Positions 15,902-25,710 of a stretch of DNA of 64,000 nt are shown one piece after another. The notes under the pieces were generated by a model that was not told the DNA's origin, did no database searches, and saw nothing but the letters and a program-made list of their open reading frames with translations. Within the stretch, counting starts at the first letter, position 1. The number at the start of each line of letters is the position of its first letter. The position numbers were made by a program, and so were the translations under genes. Source of the stretch: an uncultured Flavobacterium sp. (lineage in GTDB: Bacteria; Bacteroidota; Bacteroidia; Flavobacteriales; Flavobacteriaceae); assembly GCF_946478785.1 (NCBI RefSeq), contig NZ_CAMLDD010000025.1, positions 1 through 64,000 on the forward strand, read 5' to 3'.

Positions 15902-17395
15902 CTAAGAAGCAAACCAGCCAGCCACTAATTCATCTTCAAACGAATTCGCGTTTTTATGAACAAACTCATTTGTGTTTTTATCATACAAATAATCGTGTTT
16001 CCAGTTTTCATGGCTTTTGGCCAAATCTTTAATACTTTCACAAACAAAAGCAATTTCTTCATTTGTTGTCGTTGGATGAATCGACATTCTGATCCATCCC
16101 GGTTTTTTGATCAAATCACCAATCGTAATTTCATCTACTAGTTTATTAGAGGTTTCCTGATCAACATGCAGTAAAAAATGCCCGTAAGTCCCAGCACAGC
16201 TGCAGCCTCCTCTGGTTTGAATTCCGAATTTGTCATTCAGTAATTTCACACCCAAATTAAAATGTAAATCTTCAATAAAAAACGAAATAACCCCCAAACG
16301 TTCCTGATGATGTCCTGCGAGAATTTTAATATTCGTAATCGGATTCAATTCATTAAAAATAAAAGCTACGATTTCATGCTCACGCTGCAGGATATTTTCA
16401 ATTCCCATTTCTTCTTTAAGCTCAATCGCAAGTGCGGTTTTGATCACTTGTAAAAAGCCAGGAGTTCCGCCATCTTCACGGTCTTCAATATTGTCAATAT
16501 ATTTATGCTCTCCCCATGGATTTGTCCAGCTTACCGTTCCTCCGCCAGGACAATCTGGAATCATATTATGGTATAGTTTTTTATTAAAAATCAATACTCC
16601 CGAAGTTCCGGGGCCTCCTAAAAACTTATGTGGCGAAAAGAAAATTGCATCCAGATACGCTTCCTGATCTTCGGGATGCATATCAATTTCGACATAAGGT
16701 CCTGAACAGGCAAAATCTACAAAACAAACACCATTGTACTGATGCATTAATTTTGCTGCTTCATGAAAAGGTGTTTTTAATCCAGTTACGTTTGAACATG
16801 CCGTTATCGAAGCTATTTTTATCGTTCTATCTTTATATTTTTCTAATAATTCTTTCAATTTATCCAGACTAAAAAGCCCCTTTTCAGTTTCAGAACACGG
16901 GATAATCTCTACATCAGCAATCGTTTCCAGCCAAGAAGTCTGATTGGAATGATGCTCCATATGTGAAATGAAAACAATTGGTTTTTTTTCAGCCGGAACA
17001 TTGGTAAAAGCTTTCAGATTTTCAGGAACTTTCAATCCTAAAATACGCTGAAATTTATTGACTACACCTGTCATTCCGGTACCATCGGTAATTAAAACAT
17101 CATCGGGACTGGCATTGGTGTGACGTTTGATAATGTGACGCGCATGATGATATGCTTTTGTCATAGCGGTTCCCGAAACGGTTGTCTCGGTATGGGTATT
17201 GGCGACAAAAGGACCAAATTCGTTTAAAAGCTTCTCTTCAATTGGTCGATATAACCTTCCGCTGGCCGTCCAATCGGTATAAACAATCTGTTTTTTTCCG
17301 TAAGGCGAAGTAAACTCCTGATTGATTCCGATTATATTTTCCCTAAAACGCTGAAAATAAGTTTCCAGTGAAGTGCTGATGACTTTGGTATCCAT
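15902..17395 (-). CDS. Class V aminotransferase / cysteine desulfurase-like enzyme
   Basis: PLP-dependent fold-type I enzyme, 497 residues. Features: VYTDWTASGRLYRPIEEKL near the start, ITDGTGMTGVVNKF, ISHMEHHSNQTSW (His near the cofactor), VDFACSGPYVEIDMH (PLP-binding Asp region) and FFSPHKFLGGPGTSGVLIF with the Schiff-base lysine. RGGCSCAGTYGH near residue 385 resembles the cysteine-containing loop of cysteine desulfurases. No suf genes lie nearby, so it may act on another substrate. It is longer than SufS (about 405 residues). Confidence 0.86.
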   Translation of the reverse strand: MDTKVISTSLETYFQRFRENIIGINQEFTSPYGKKQIVYTDWTASGRLYRPIEEKLLNEFGPFVANTHTETTVSGTAMTKAYHHARHIIKRHTNASPDDVLITDGTGMTGVVNKFQRILGLKVPENLKAFTNVPAEKKPIVFISHMEHHSNQTSWLETIADVEIIPCSETEKGLFSLDKLKELLEKYKDRTIKIASITACSNVTGLKTPFHEAAKLMHQYNGVCFVDFACSGPYVEIDMHPEDQEAYLDAIFFSPHKFLGGPGTSGVLIFNKKLYHNMIPDCPGGGTVSWTNPWGEHKYIDNIEDREDGGTPGFLQVIKTALAIELKEEMGIENILQREHEIVAFIFNELNPITNIKILAGHHQERLGVISFFIEDLHFNLGVKLLNDKFGIQTRGGCSCAGTYGHFLLHVDQETSNKLVDEITIGDLIKKPGWIRMSIHPTTTNEEIAFVCESIKDLAKSHENWKHDYLYDKNTNEFVHKNANSFEDELVAGWFAS

Positions 17396-17414
17396 TTGTA
17401 TTTTTATTTGCGAG

Positions 17415-17422
17415 CAAATATA
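17415..17422 (-). promoter_or_regulatory. Promoter -7 element for the class V aminotransferase
   Basis: Reads TATATTTG on the minus strand, 20 nt before the start codon. The -33 element is unclear. Confidence 0.35.
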
Positions 17423-17730
17423 TTCCTTTTTTACAAAACTGAGAATTTATCAATTATAATCTCAAAACTTTAATTTTAGCAATATTATAATTATCGAAAA
17501 CATCGTTTTACAGACAATTTAACAACACTCCCTATAGAACAAGTGGAGTAATTAAAATCAAAACAATAGCATACACCGTAAAAAAGATCTTGAAAAAATT
17601 ATTTATAGTTTTTATATATGTTTAAAGAGACTTTTTATAATTCAATTAACTTTTGAGGTAGTCAGAATCCGTATAAATAGTTTTAAATTTGATAAAACTA
17701 TAATTTATTCAAATTTTAGAAGTTAAAAAT
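17423..17730. other. Gene-free divergent promoter region
   Basis: AT-rich stretch between two divergent genes with no gene or repeat that I can support. A TAAATTTG element at 17684-17691 is a likely -7 site for msrA-selO; the nearest TTG upstream (17653) is about 28 nt away, longer than usual. Confidence 0.4.
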
Positions 17731-18264
17731 ATGAAAAATCAAGCAATTGCAACTTTTGGTGGTGGCTGTTTCTGGTGTATAGAAGCTGTTATTCAACGTT
17801 TAAAAGGTGTTGAAACGATAAAGTCCGGCTATTCTGACGGACAGATTAAAAATCCTGCCTACAGAGAAGTATGTACAGGAAGAACCGGCCATGCCGAAGT
17901 GATACAAGTTGTTTTTAATCCTGATATTATATCTTATCACGACCTGATTACCATTTTTATGACCAGCCATGATCCAACAACTCTAAACCGACAAGGTGCT
18001 GACAGCGGTACACAATACCGTTCTATTATATTATATCATGATGAAACTCAAAAACAAATGACCGAAAAAGTTTTTGAAGAATTAAAACCGGTGTATGCCA
18101 GTCCGATTGTAACGCAGTTAAAGCCATTTCAGGTTTTTTATGAAGCTGAAGAAGATCATCAAAATTATTACAATGATAATCCGGAAGCTGGTTATTGCCG
18201 AATGGTAATTGACCCGAAAGTGTACAAATTAAAGAAAATGTACGCTGATAAATTAATTGAATAA
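17731..18264 (+). CDS. msrA: Peptide methionine (S)-S-oxide reductase
   Basis: Repairs the S epimer of methionine sulfoxide in proteins. The 177-residue protein has the catalytic motif GGGCFWC at residues 10-16 (Cys13 is the nucleophile), SGYSDG, GRTGHAEVIQVVF (about 51-63) and GTQYRS (about 93-98). There is no signal peptide, so it is cytoplasmic. It is followed after 6 nt by a SelO-family gene, and the two are likely one operon. Pairing msrA with SelO, which is also linked to redox stress, is functionally sensible. Confidence 0.95.
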   Translation: MKNQAIATFGGGCFWCIEAVIQRLKGVETIKSGYSDGQIKNPAYREVCTGRTGHAEVIQVVFNPDIISYHDLITIFMTSHDPTTLNRQGADSGTQYRSIILYHDETQKQMTEKVFEELKPVYASPIVTQLKPFQVFYEAEEDHQNYYNDNPEAGYCRMVIDPKVYKLKKMYADKLIE

Positions 18265-18270
18265 AGCCTA

Positions 18271-19839
18271 ATGAAAGACTTAAAAATACATAATCGCTTT
18301 ACAGCTGAATTACCTGCTGATCCTGATGAAAGTAATGAAATTCGTCAGGTTTCGAAAGCAGTTTTTTCATATGTAAATCCAACAAAACCATCCAGTCCTA
18401 AATTAATTCATGCTTCAGAAGAAGTAGCTGAATTAGTTGGAATCTCAGCAGATGAAATCCAATCCGAAGAATTTTTAAATGTCTTTTCCGGAAAAGAAGT
18501 GCTTCCGCATACACGTCCTTATGCTATGTGTTACGCAGGACATCAGTTTGGAAACTGGGCAGGACAATTGGGAGACGGGCGCGCCATTAATTTGACAGAA
18601 GTTGAACATGATAATCAGTTTTTTACTTTACAATTAAAAGGCGCCGGAAAAACACCATATTCCAGAACCGCTGATGGTTTAGCAGTTTTAAGATCTTCTA
18701 TTCGGGAGTATTTGTGTGCCGAAGCCATGTATTATTTAGGCGTTCCTACTACAAGATCGCTTTCGCTGATGTTATCTGGTGATGAAGTATTGCGTGATAT
18801 TTTATACAATGGAAATCCGGCTTATGAAAAAGGCGCTATTGTGTGCCGTGTCGCTCCGTCTTTTATCCGTTTTGGAAGTTTTGAAATGCTTACAGCCCGA
18901 AACGAACTTAAAAATTTGAAAGAGTTTGTAGAATACAATATCAAACATTATTTCCCTGAAATTAAAGGTGAGCCAAAGGAACAATATCTGCAGTTTTTTA
19001 AAACCGTAGCAGATACAACTAAGGAAATGATTCTGCATTGGCAACGAGTTGGTTTTGTACATGGCGTAATGAATACTGATAACATGTCGATTCACGGAAT
19101 AACAATCGATTATGGCCCTTATGGATGGCTGGAAAATTACGATCCAAACTGGACGCCTAATACAACCGACAGCCAAAACAGAAGATATCGCTTCGGTAAT
19201 CAGCCACAGATCGCACAATGGAATTTGTATCAATTGGCAAATGCTCTTTATCCTTTGATTAATGAAGCGGAGCCATTGGAAAAAATATTAGAATCGTTTA
19301 TCACTGATTTTAATTCAGATTACAAAAAAATGATTTTAAGCAAAGTAGGCTTAGCTTCTCCAATTGAAAATGAAGATGAGTTTATCGCCTATTTAGAATC
19401 TAATTTGCAATTATCAGAAACCGATATGACTATCTTTTATCGCAATCTGAATAAAATTAAGAAAACTGATTCTGCTGAGAATGCCTTAAAAGCTATTGAA
19501 GCTGCTTTCTACAATCCTGAAGAAATTAAGGAAACTATTAAAGACAATTGGCTATTATGGTTCACAGATTACCTGGAACATTTAAACAAAGAAAACACTT
19601 CGGATGAAGAACGAATTGAACTTCAAAATTCAGTTAACCCTAAATATGTCTTACGAAATTACATGGCGCAATTAGCAATTGATGCAGCTGATAAAGAGGA
19701 TTATTCTCTAATTGAAGAATTATACGAATTACTTAAAAAACCTTATGATGAACAGCCTGAACAAGAAAAATGGTTTGCAAAACGACCAGATTGGGCTCGT
19801 TCAAAAGTAGGCTGTTCTATGCTTTCTTGTAGTTCTTAA
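18271..19839 (+). CDS. selO: SelO-family protein AMPylator (YdiU/UPF0061)
   Basis: Pseudokinase-fold enzyme of the SelO/YdiU family, whose members transfer AMP from ATP to protein Ser, Thr or Tyr. The 522-residue protein shows YAMCYAGHQFGNWAGQLGDG (about residues 87-106), QLKGAGKTPYSRTADG (about 125-140), the catalytic-like segment HGVMNTDNMSIHGITIDYGP (about 263-282) and GNQPQIAQWNL. The C-terminus CSMLSCSS holds two cysteines; a C-terminal cysteine or selenocysteine is characteristic of the family. It is 6 nt after msrA. Confidence 0.93.
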   Translation: MKDLKIHNRFTAELPADPDESNEIRQVSKAVFSYVNPTKPSSPKLIHASEEVAELVGISADEIQSEEFLNVFSGKEVLPHTRPYAMCYAGHQFGNWAGQLGDGRAINLTEVEHDNQFFTLQLKGAGKTPYSRTADGLAVLRSSIREYLCAEAMYYLGVPTTRSLSLMLSGDEVLRDILYNGNPAYEKGAIVCRVAPSFIRFGSFEMLTARNELKNLKEFVEYNIKHYFPEIKGEPKEQYLQFFKTVADTTKEMILHWQRVGFVHGVMNTDNMSIHGITIDYGPYGWLENYDPNWTPNTTDSQNRRYRFGNQPQIAQWNLYQLANALYPLINEAEPLEKILESFITDFNSDYKKMILSKVGLASPIENEDEFIAYLESNLQLSETDMTIFYRNLNKIKKTDSAENALKAIEAAFYNPEEIKETIKDNWLLWFTDYLEHLNKENTSDEERIELQNSVNPKYVLRNYMAQLAIDAADKEDYSLIEELYELLKKPYDEQPEQEKWFAKRPDWARSKVGCSMLSCSS

Positions 19840-19866
19840 AGTCCTTTATCAACTTTTGTCAGTTAG

Positions 19867-19911
19867 AGCGGAGTCGAGAACCATTTATCTCTAGAGCATC
19901 TCGACTCCGCT
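19867..19911. repeat. Inverted repeat after selO
   Basis: agcggagtcgaga (19867-19879) and tctcgactccgct (19899-19911) are perfect 13-nt complements. It may terminate transcription of the two convergent genes but lacks a clear T run. A related motif (cttcgacttcgctcagcttgac) is at about 24004-24025. Confidence 0.65.
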
Positions 19912-19941
19912 AGATGTGACATCGTAATTACTATTTTCTTT

Positions 19942-20910
19942 CTATCGCGAAGTAATGTAATCTACAATCATATTGGCATGAATGCGTGAATTTTCAATAA
20001 ACCATTTGTGTGTCTGCATTCCACCGCAGACTACTCCTGCCAAAAACAATCCTTTTACATTCGTTTCCATGGTTTCAGGATTATAATTTGGAGTTTTTAA
20101 TTCATCATTGGATAATTGGATTCCCATTTTTTCCAAAAAAGATAAATCAGGTTTGTAGCCGGTTAAAGCCAAAACAAAATCGTTTTTAATAACAATTTTT
20201 CCGTTTGGTGTTTCAATTTCTACTTCGTTCTCTCTGATTTCAGAAATATTCGATTCAAAATAAGCTTTTACACTTCCTTCGGCGATTCTGTTTTCAATAT
20301 CAGGTTTCACCCAATATTTTACCCGATTATTGATTTCGTTTTTACGAATCACCATGGTTACATTTGCGCCTTTTCTCCAACATTCCAAAGCTGCATCAAC
20401 TGATGAATTATTGGCTCCTACAACCAAAACATCTCTAAAAGCATACTCGTGTGCCTCTTTGTAATAATGACGAACTTTAGGAAGCTCCTCGCCTTTTACA
20501 TTCATTTCAATCGGAATATCATAAAAGCCTGTTGCGATAATTACATTTTTGGATTCGTAACTATTTTTATCGGTTGTGATCTTAAAAAACTGGTTTTCCT
20601 GTTTTTGAACTTCAGCCACCCTTTCAAATAAATTAATATTGAAATTAAAATAACGGTGAATGTTTCGATAATATTCCAGCGCTTCCTGACGACCCGGCTT
20701 TGGAGCCAGGCAATTAAAGGGAATATTGCCAATTTCAAGTCTTTCGGCTGTGGAAAAAAACGTCATATACAAAGGATAATTAAAAATACTATTGACAATT
20801 GCCCCTTTCTCTACAATCAGGTAATTCAGGTTTTTCTTTTGAGCTTCAATTGCACAGGCAAGGCCAATTGGACCTCCGCCTACAATAATCAGATCGTATG
20901 ATTGTGTCAT
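19942..20910 (-). CDS. YpdA-type FAD-dependent disulfide reductase
   Basis: Two-domain flavoprotein of 322 residues resembling YpdA, the putative bacillithiol disulfide reductase. The FAD motif LIIVGGGPIGLACAIEAQ is at residues 7-24, and a second dinucleotide-binding motif DVLVVGANNSSVDAALE is at about 160-176. The C-terminal FAD contact is GLFLAGVVCGG. No CxxC redox motif is visible, as expected for YpdA. Bacillithiol synthesis genes are not in the window, so substrate assignment is by family only. It lies 6 nt downstream of the CYTH gene. Confidence 0.87.
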   Translation of the reverse strand: MTQSYDLIIVGGGPIGLACAIEAQKKNLNYLIVEKGAIVNSIFNYPLYMTFFSTAERLEIGNIPFNCLAPKPGRQEALEYYRNIHRYFNFNINLFERVAEVQKQENQFFKITTDKNSYESKNVIIATGFYDIPIEMNVKGEELPKVRHYYKEAHEYAFRDVLVVGANNSSVDAALECWRKGANVTMVIRKNEINNRVKYWVKPDIENRIAEGSVKAYFESNISEIRENEVEIETPNGKIVIKNDFVLALTGYKPDLSFLEKMGIQLSNDELKTPNYNPETMETNVKGLFLAGVVCGGMQTHKWFIENSRIHANMIVDYITSR

Positions 20911-20916
20911 AAATTG

Positions 20917-21390
20917 TTATTTTTCCCAGTCTTTAAAAGGATTTTTACTTAAATAAGCATTGTAGTATCGCTGATCGTTTGTTACTTCTTCTCCCAGCCA
21001 ATCCGGTTTCTCAAAAGACTCCGTTTCCGATTCCAGTTCAATTTCTGCCATTAACAAACCCTCATTCTCGCCATAAAATTCATCAACTTCAAAAACATGT
21101 TTTCCTGATTTTATTTCGAAACGTGTTTTTTCAATCTTTCCTTTTTCGCATAATTTAAGCAGTTCCTGTGCTTCATCAAGCGGAATTTCATTCTCCCATT
21201 CAAAACGTGACATTCCGCCGTGCTGTCCAATTCCTTTTATCGTAATGAATCCTTTATTGCCCTTAATTCTGATGCGTACCGTTCTTTCCGGCAAAGAGCT
21301 TAAATAACCCTGCGCAATTTTATTTTGGGTAAAAGCCTGTGCTTTGAATTCATCTGATTTTACAAGAAACTTTCTTTCAATCTCAATCAT
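20917..21390 (-). CDS. CYTH domain (triphosphate tunnel) protein
   Basis: This 157-residue protein belongs to the CYTH/triphosphate tunnel metalloenzyme family. The diagnostic ExExK motif is IEIERKFLV at residues 2-10. TVRIRIKGNKGFITIKG and an acidic EIELESETESFEKPDW follow, as in the beta-barrel family. Members hydrolyse inorganic or organic triphosphates; the substrate here is not known. It precedes the YpdA-like gene by 6 nt in the same direction. Confidence 0.9.
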   Translation of the reverse strand: MIEIERKFLVKSDEFKAQAFTQNKIAQGYLSSLPERTVRIRIKGNKGFITIKGIGQHGGMSRFEWENEIPLDEAQELLKLCEKGKIEKTRFEIKSGKHVFEVDEFYGENEGLLMAEIELESETESFEKPDWLGEEVTNDQRYYNAYLSKNPFKDWEK

Positions 21391-21483
21391 TAGTTCTGCT
21401 AATTAAATTTTATGCAAGTTACTTAATTTAGAGCTAAATCTGAATTTCTTATTTGGATTTGAAAGGTTGACCGAAATGATTTA

Positions 21484-22530
21484 TTATGCTTTTTCTAAAA
21501 AACCAGACTCCCATTTTTTAGAATTATTGTACCATAATTGTCCATTTGAAACTTCGAGTGGACAATCAATATTGTTGGTATAAAGAGCACCCGTTCCTAA
21601 ACCCTGAGGCATATTTGAATTTTGTAAAAAAGTCCATTGGGCAATGGCATTTAAGCCTATATTACTTTCTAATGCAGATGTGATCCACCAACCAATATTA
21701 TATTTTTCCGCTAACGTAATCCATTCGCTAGTTCCTCTGAAACCACCAACAAAACTTGGCTTCAAAATGATGTATTGAGGTTTGATTTTTTGCAAAAGTG
21801 CTTCTTTATCTTCTAAAGTAAACACGCCAATGAGTTCTTCATCCAAAGCAATCGGGAAAGGTGTGGTTTTGCACAGCTCTGCCATCCTGTCAGTATTATT
21901 TTTTTGGATAGGCTGCTCTACACTATGTAGTTCGAATCCAGATAATTGATTTAATTTATCTAAAGCTTCATTTAAAGAAAAAGCTCCATTAGCATCAACA
22001 CGAATTTCTATTTGTTCAGCAGTGAAATGAGCACGAATAAAGCGCAATAATTCAAGTTCTTTATGAAAATTTATGGCGCCAATCTTCAATTTTATGCAAG
22101 TAAATCCCTGAGCTAATTTCTCTTCAATTTGCTCTTTCATAAAAGCTTCTTCACCCATCCAGACTAAACCATTTATAACAATTGATTTGGAATTATTAGT
22201 GAATTCCGAAGGAAATAACAGATATGGATTTTCACTTTTCAGCGATAAAAAAGCCATCTCAATTCCGAATTGAATCGAAGGAAATTCTAATAATTCCTGC
22301 CACAAAACTTCTTCACCCAAATGAATATTTTGGCAAACCCAGTTTAATTTCTCTTCATAATCCTCTCTGTCGTCAGCACTCAATCCTCTTAAAATTCCAC
22401 ACTCTCCTATTCCTTTTTTACCATCTTTTTCAAGAATTATAAACCAGGTTTCTTTCTCGGTCATAACACCTCTTGACGTTCCGGAAGGGCGCTTAAATTC
22501 GAGCATGTATATGTGGTAAGTTGCTTTCAT
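21484..22530 (-). CDS. menC: o-Succinylbenzoate synthase-like enolase-superfamily enzyme
   Basis: This 348-residue enolase-superfamily protein most likely acts as MenC, dehydrating SHCHC to o-succinylbenzoate in menaquinone synthesis. Catalytic-site segments are CIKLKIG (KxK motif, about residues 147-153), EIRVDANGAFSLNEALD (Asp ligand), HSVEQPI (Glu ligand), IALDEELIG (Asp/Glu ligand) and YIILKPSFVGG (Lys). A dipeptide epimerase role is a less likely alternative. No other men genes are in the window. Confidence 0.83.
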   Translation of the reverse strand: MKATYHIYMLEFKRPSGTSRGVMTEKETWFIILEKDGKKGIGECGILRGLSADDREDYEEKLNWVCQNIHLGEEVLWQELLEFPSIQFGIEMAFLSLKSENPYLLFPSEFTNNSKSIVINGLVWMGEEAFMKEQIEEKLAQGFTCIKLKIGAINFHKELELLRFIRAHFTAEQIEIRVDANGAFSLNEALDKLNQLSGFELHSVEQPIQKNNTDRMAELCKTTPFPIALDEELIGVFTLEDKEALLQKIKPQYIILKPSFVGGFRGTSEWITLAEKYNIGWWITSALESNIGLNAIAQWTFLQNSNMPQGLGTGALYTNNIDCPLEVSNGQLWYNNSKKWESGFLEKA

Positions 22531-22547
22531 ATGTGATGTGTTTTTAA

Positions 22548-22625
22548 ACCATATAAGTGATTATAAGAAAATTTAAGCTCTGCTTTGGGGCAAATTTTAA
22601 ATGAACTTATAATCACTTATATGGT
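22548..22625. repeat. Perfect 20-bp inverted repeat upstream of menC
   Basis: accatataagtgattataag (22548-22567) and its exact complement (22606-22625) enclose 38 nt. A degenerate relative lies at about 28436-28480. It sits between the TPR gene stop and the menC start. Confidence 0.8.
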
Positions 22626-22636
22626 GAAATATTTTT

Positions 22637-23839
22637 TTAATTGTACAATTTCAAAACCCTTTCAAAGTCTGATGAGGGTAATCCGGCTTTCTGGAAAAGA
22701 GCGAAATCCTGTTTGGTTTTCTCTATCCAGCTTAAACTATCGGTTACGTTTTGAGACTGGTATTTTTTATAAATTGGTTTTGCCAGACTATAATCGTCGC
22801 TTACTAAATAAGCATGCGCTAAATTTAGTTTTATCAATAATTCGGTATCGTCTAATTTTTCGCCTTCTTTTAAAAGCTTAATTGCTTTTCCGTATTGTTT
22901 GGTTAAAATATAGCTGTAACCAATTGAGCTATAATCTAGTACTGTAGCTTTTCCTGCAGCAATTATAGTATTCAATTTAGGAATAGCTTCGTTGTATTTT
23001 TGTAATTTTATCAAAGTATTTGCCTGAGTCCGCAAATCATTATACACATTTTTTGAAATAGCGGCATCATTATAACATGCATTTCCAAAATCCTTGTAAA
23101 CCTTGGTTTTTTCTATTGCAAGTAATTTTTGATATTCACCATAGCGATATTGCTTCATGATTTTATCCAGAATACAAACGCAAAAATCATCAGAATTGGC
23201 CATTTTTTGAGCCATTGTTGAGGTTTTGCACAAGCTCACAATTTCATTCTTATTGTCCTGATTCCAACCACGGTTAAGCTTTGTGTCCACCCAAGGCACG
23301 ACTTCTAAAACTATTTTTTGTTTCAATAACCAATTTTTGCTTTCGAAACCAAACCAAATTGTACTGGTATTTACTTGCAGACAAGAAGATTTATCGAGTG
23401 ATAAACGTTTAGCATCTTTGCTTACAGGTTCTGTCTGCGAATGACAGGCGTCATTGACTTTTCCGTTATCAATGTATTTTTTGGCATTGGCATCAGAAGT
23501 AAAAATGGCATAAGTACATTTGTCATCACCTGAAATTTTTGACATCAGGAATACTGCTCCTGCAGAACCCTGGCCTATTCCGTATGGGTCTGGAATAGCT
23601 TTTAGAACAGAAACCAAACTATTGGCCATTTGCTGATTTTCATCCAAAAGTGTTATTCGGTAAACAATTTCAGTAGTACCAACGGGTAAATCTTCCGTTT
23701 TGATTGTTATTCTGTCACCAGCAGAAACGATAATTTCTTTTGTAGTAGCGCGTTCCTTGTCCCAATACCCATCTTTTTGCGCAAAAGCATTATAAAAAGA
23801 ACCAATTAAAAACAAAACAAATATTTTCTTCAAATTCAT
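22637..23839 (-). CDS. Secreted protein with TPR-like C-terminal half
   Basis: This 400-residue protein has a signal peptide (MNLKKIFVLFLIGSFYNAFA, cut near residue 20). The N-terminal half is a unique domain with several cysteines. The C-terminal half (about 270-395) contains tetratricopeptide-like helices, e.g. ANTLIKLQKYNEAIPKLNTI and SYILTKQYGKAIKLLKEGEK. It is probably periplasmic. I do not recognise the N-terminal family. A copy of the five-copy hairpin element lies immediately upstream. TPRs suggest protein-protein contacts. Confidence 0.78.
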   Translation of the reverse strand: MNLKKIFVLFLIGSFYNAFAQKDGYWDKERATTKEIIVSAGDRITIKTEDLPVGTTEIVYRITLLDENQQMANSLVSVLKAIPDPYGIGQGSAGAVFLMSKISGDDKCTYAIFTSDANAKKYIDNGKVNDACHSQTEPVSKDAKRLSLDKSSCLQVNTSTIWFGFESKNWLLKQKIVLEVVPWVDTKLNRGWNQDNKNEIVSLCKTSTMAQKMANSDDFCVCILDKIMKQYRYGEYQKLLAIEKTKVYKDFGNACYNDAAISKNVYNDLRTQANTLIKLQKYNEAIPKLNTIIAAGKATVLDYSSIGYSYILTKQYGKAIKLLKEGEKLDDTELLIKLNLAHAYLVSDDYSLAKPIYKKYQSQNVTDSLSWIEKTKQDFALFQKAGLPSSDFERVLKLYN

Positions 23840-23860
23840 CTTTTATGGATTAACACGTTT

Positions 23861-23935
23861 AGCCCTGATGGGAACGGCATCCTTTTGTGGCGGGGTTCGC
23901 CACAAAAGATACAGTGGACAGCAGGAAATAGCTTC
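23861..23935 (+). repeat. Dispersed hairpin element, copy D
   Basis: The stem cttttgtggc (23882-23891) with gccacaaaag (23899-23908) is perfect, around the loop ggggttc. The conserved tail agcaggaaatagct follows. Confidence 0.85.
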
Positions 23936-24065
23936 TCAAAATTCAAAATATCAATAGCAATGTCAAAATTCAATTTCAATTTCAATGCCAAAATTATAAA
24001 AGGCTTCGACTTCGCTCAGCTTGACATTTTTAACCTGAAACATTAAACCTGAAACTAAAGATTCA

Positions 24066-25604
24066 TCAATCCGGTTCGTTCATGATTTTCTCACGATACT
24101 TTTTACCGATTAATAAGGTCATTTTTAATTTATAATCGTCAACCAGCCATTCGCGGTAGTTTTTACTGCATTGGCTTAGGCATTTTGCATAGCGTTTGAT
24201 ACGGCATTCGATATCATCATCAAGCTCTTTTGCTAATGATTTTGCTTCCTGCAGCGTTTCGGTATTGTCGACACACATTGCTGCGTGTTGTTCTAATGAT
24301 TTGTCTAAAACTACTTTTGAACGTAAATTTTGCTTGATGATTAGTTTGTGTTCTTCATCAACATCAAAAGTAACATCAGCAGTTTTGCTGAATTTAGCAC
24401 GCAACTCCGGTGGCATGCTGTATTTGAAATACAATTCGATTTCGGTATCATCGCGCAGGTTTTCTAAGTAAAACTCCGGTGATTTAAAAATATGCTGCCA
24501 GTTAACCGGCTCACTCCATAATCCAAAACGCGCTGCATTATTACCTAAATCGATAACTGTAAATTCGTCCTTACCAGGTAATTTACGAGATCCACGACCA
24601 ATCATCTGGTAGTATAAGGTCAGTGATTTTGTTGCTCTGTTTAAGATAATGGTTTCAACTGTTGGTTCATCAAAACCTGTGGTTAAGATTCCGACAGAGG
24701 TTAAAATAGCATCCGGAGTCTTTTTGAACCAAGCCAAAATATCCTTACGTTCCTCTGCACTGCTTGTATTATCAAGGTGCCTGATATCGTAACCAGCTTC
24801 TCTAAAGGTTTCATAAACGTATAAAGAAGTATGAATACCGTTGTTGAAAATCAGAGTCTTTTTACCCAATGAACGCTCTGTATAAGCATGCAAAAGTTTT
24901 TCCTGCATGATGGTATTGGTATATAAATCATCAGATGATTTTACGGTGTAATCTCCGTTGATCCCTACTTTTAGAGAGGTCAGACCTACATCATAGCTAT
25001 AAGTTGTAGCACGCGCCAGGAATCCTTTGTCTATCAACGAACTAATCGTGTCACCCACAATAAGTTCATCATAACTCTGGTGCATTGGTAATTTTATATT
25101 TGAACTCAAAGGAGTTGCCGTTACTCCAAGGATAAAAGCATTTTTGAATGAGTTTAATAATTTTCTGAATGAATTGTAATGTGCTTCATCAATAATAACC
25201 AAACCAATGTTATCAAGATGTAATTTCTCGTCATTAATACGGTTTTTCAAGGTCTCAACCATCGCTACAAAGCATGAATAATCGTTTTGATCGGGTAATT
25301 CTTTTACTTTACTGTTAATGATTTTATTGGAAACACCAAAACCTTTCAACATTTTTGAAGTCTGCTTACAAAGTTCTATACGGTGCGTCAGAACCACAAC
25401 TTTTTTATCATTATGGGCTAAATAACGACGAACGATTTCAGAAAAAATCACAGTTTTTCCACCACCCGTAGGCAATTGATATAATAAATGATGTTGGGGA
25501 GGAGCATTGTCTAAACGTTCAAAAATAGCGTCAATGTCGCCTTTTTGGTATGCATAAAGTTCTTTTTTCTCTTCTCTTTCTATTTCTAAAGTGTTTTGAA
25601 GCAT
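24066..25604 (-). CDS. DEAD/DEAH-box (superfamily 2) helicase
   Basis: ATP-dependent nucleic-acid helicase of about 512 residues. The N-terminal domain has YQKGDIDAIF (Q-motif-like), Walker A LPTGGGKTVIFSEI, the DEAH box VIIDEAHYNSF and LGVTATPL (motif III). The C-terminal domain has TLIFNNG, LTTGFDEPTVETIIL and motif VI YQMIGRGSRKL. The last about 130 residues are family-specific. The start at 25604 (MLQNTLEIERE) is chosen because a TATTTTTG element at 25623-25630 is just upstream; a longer frame to 25652 would begin upstream of it. Partners are unknown. Confidence 0.88.
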   Translation of the reverse strand: MLQNTLEIEREEKKELYAYQKGDIDAIFERLDNAPPQHHLLYQLPTGGGKTVIFSEIVRRYLAHNDKKVVVLTHRIELCKQTSKMLKGFGVSNKIINSKVKELPDQNDYSCFVAMVETLKNRINDEKLHLDNIGLVIIDEAHYNSFRKLLNSFKNAFILGVTATPLSSNIKLPMHQSYDELIVGDTISSLIDKGFLARATTYSYDVGLTSLKVGINGDYTVKSSDDLYTNTIMQEKLLHAYTERSLGKKTLIFNNGIHTSLYVYETFREAGYDIRHLDNTSSAEERKDILAWFKKTPDAILTSVGILTTGFDEPTVETIILNRATKSLTLYYQMIGRGSRKLPGKDEFTVIDLGNNAARFGLWSEPVNWQHIFKSPEFYLENLRDDTEIELYFKYSMPPELRAKFSKTADVTFDVDEEHKLIIKQNLRSKVVLDKSLEQHAAMCVDNTETLQEAKSLAKELDDDIECRIKRYAKCLSQCSKNYREWLVDDYKLKMTLLIGKKYREKIMNEPD

Positions 25605-25622
25605 GTAATTTTTGGGTTTTTG

Positions 25623-25630
25623 CAAAAATA
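25623..25630 (-). promoter_or_regulatory. Promoter -7 element for the helicase gene
   Basis: Reads TATTTTTG on the minus strand, 18 nt before the ATG at 25604. It supports that start. Confidence 0.45.
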
Positions 25631-25710
25631 CACCTAAAAAACAGTTTATCATCTTATTTTATCTTAAAATAAATATTTTTTTTAAATAAGATTTTTTATG
25701 AGAAACGCAT

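Noticed and set aside
18802..19233. 143-codon minus frame inside selO
   Set aside because: It lies wholly antisense to a strongly conserved gene and has no recognisable domain; it is a shadow frame.
22585..22881. Plus-strand frame opposite the TPR gene
   Set aside because: It begins in an inverted repeat and runs antisense to a well-supported gene without any family features.
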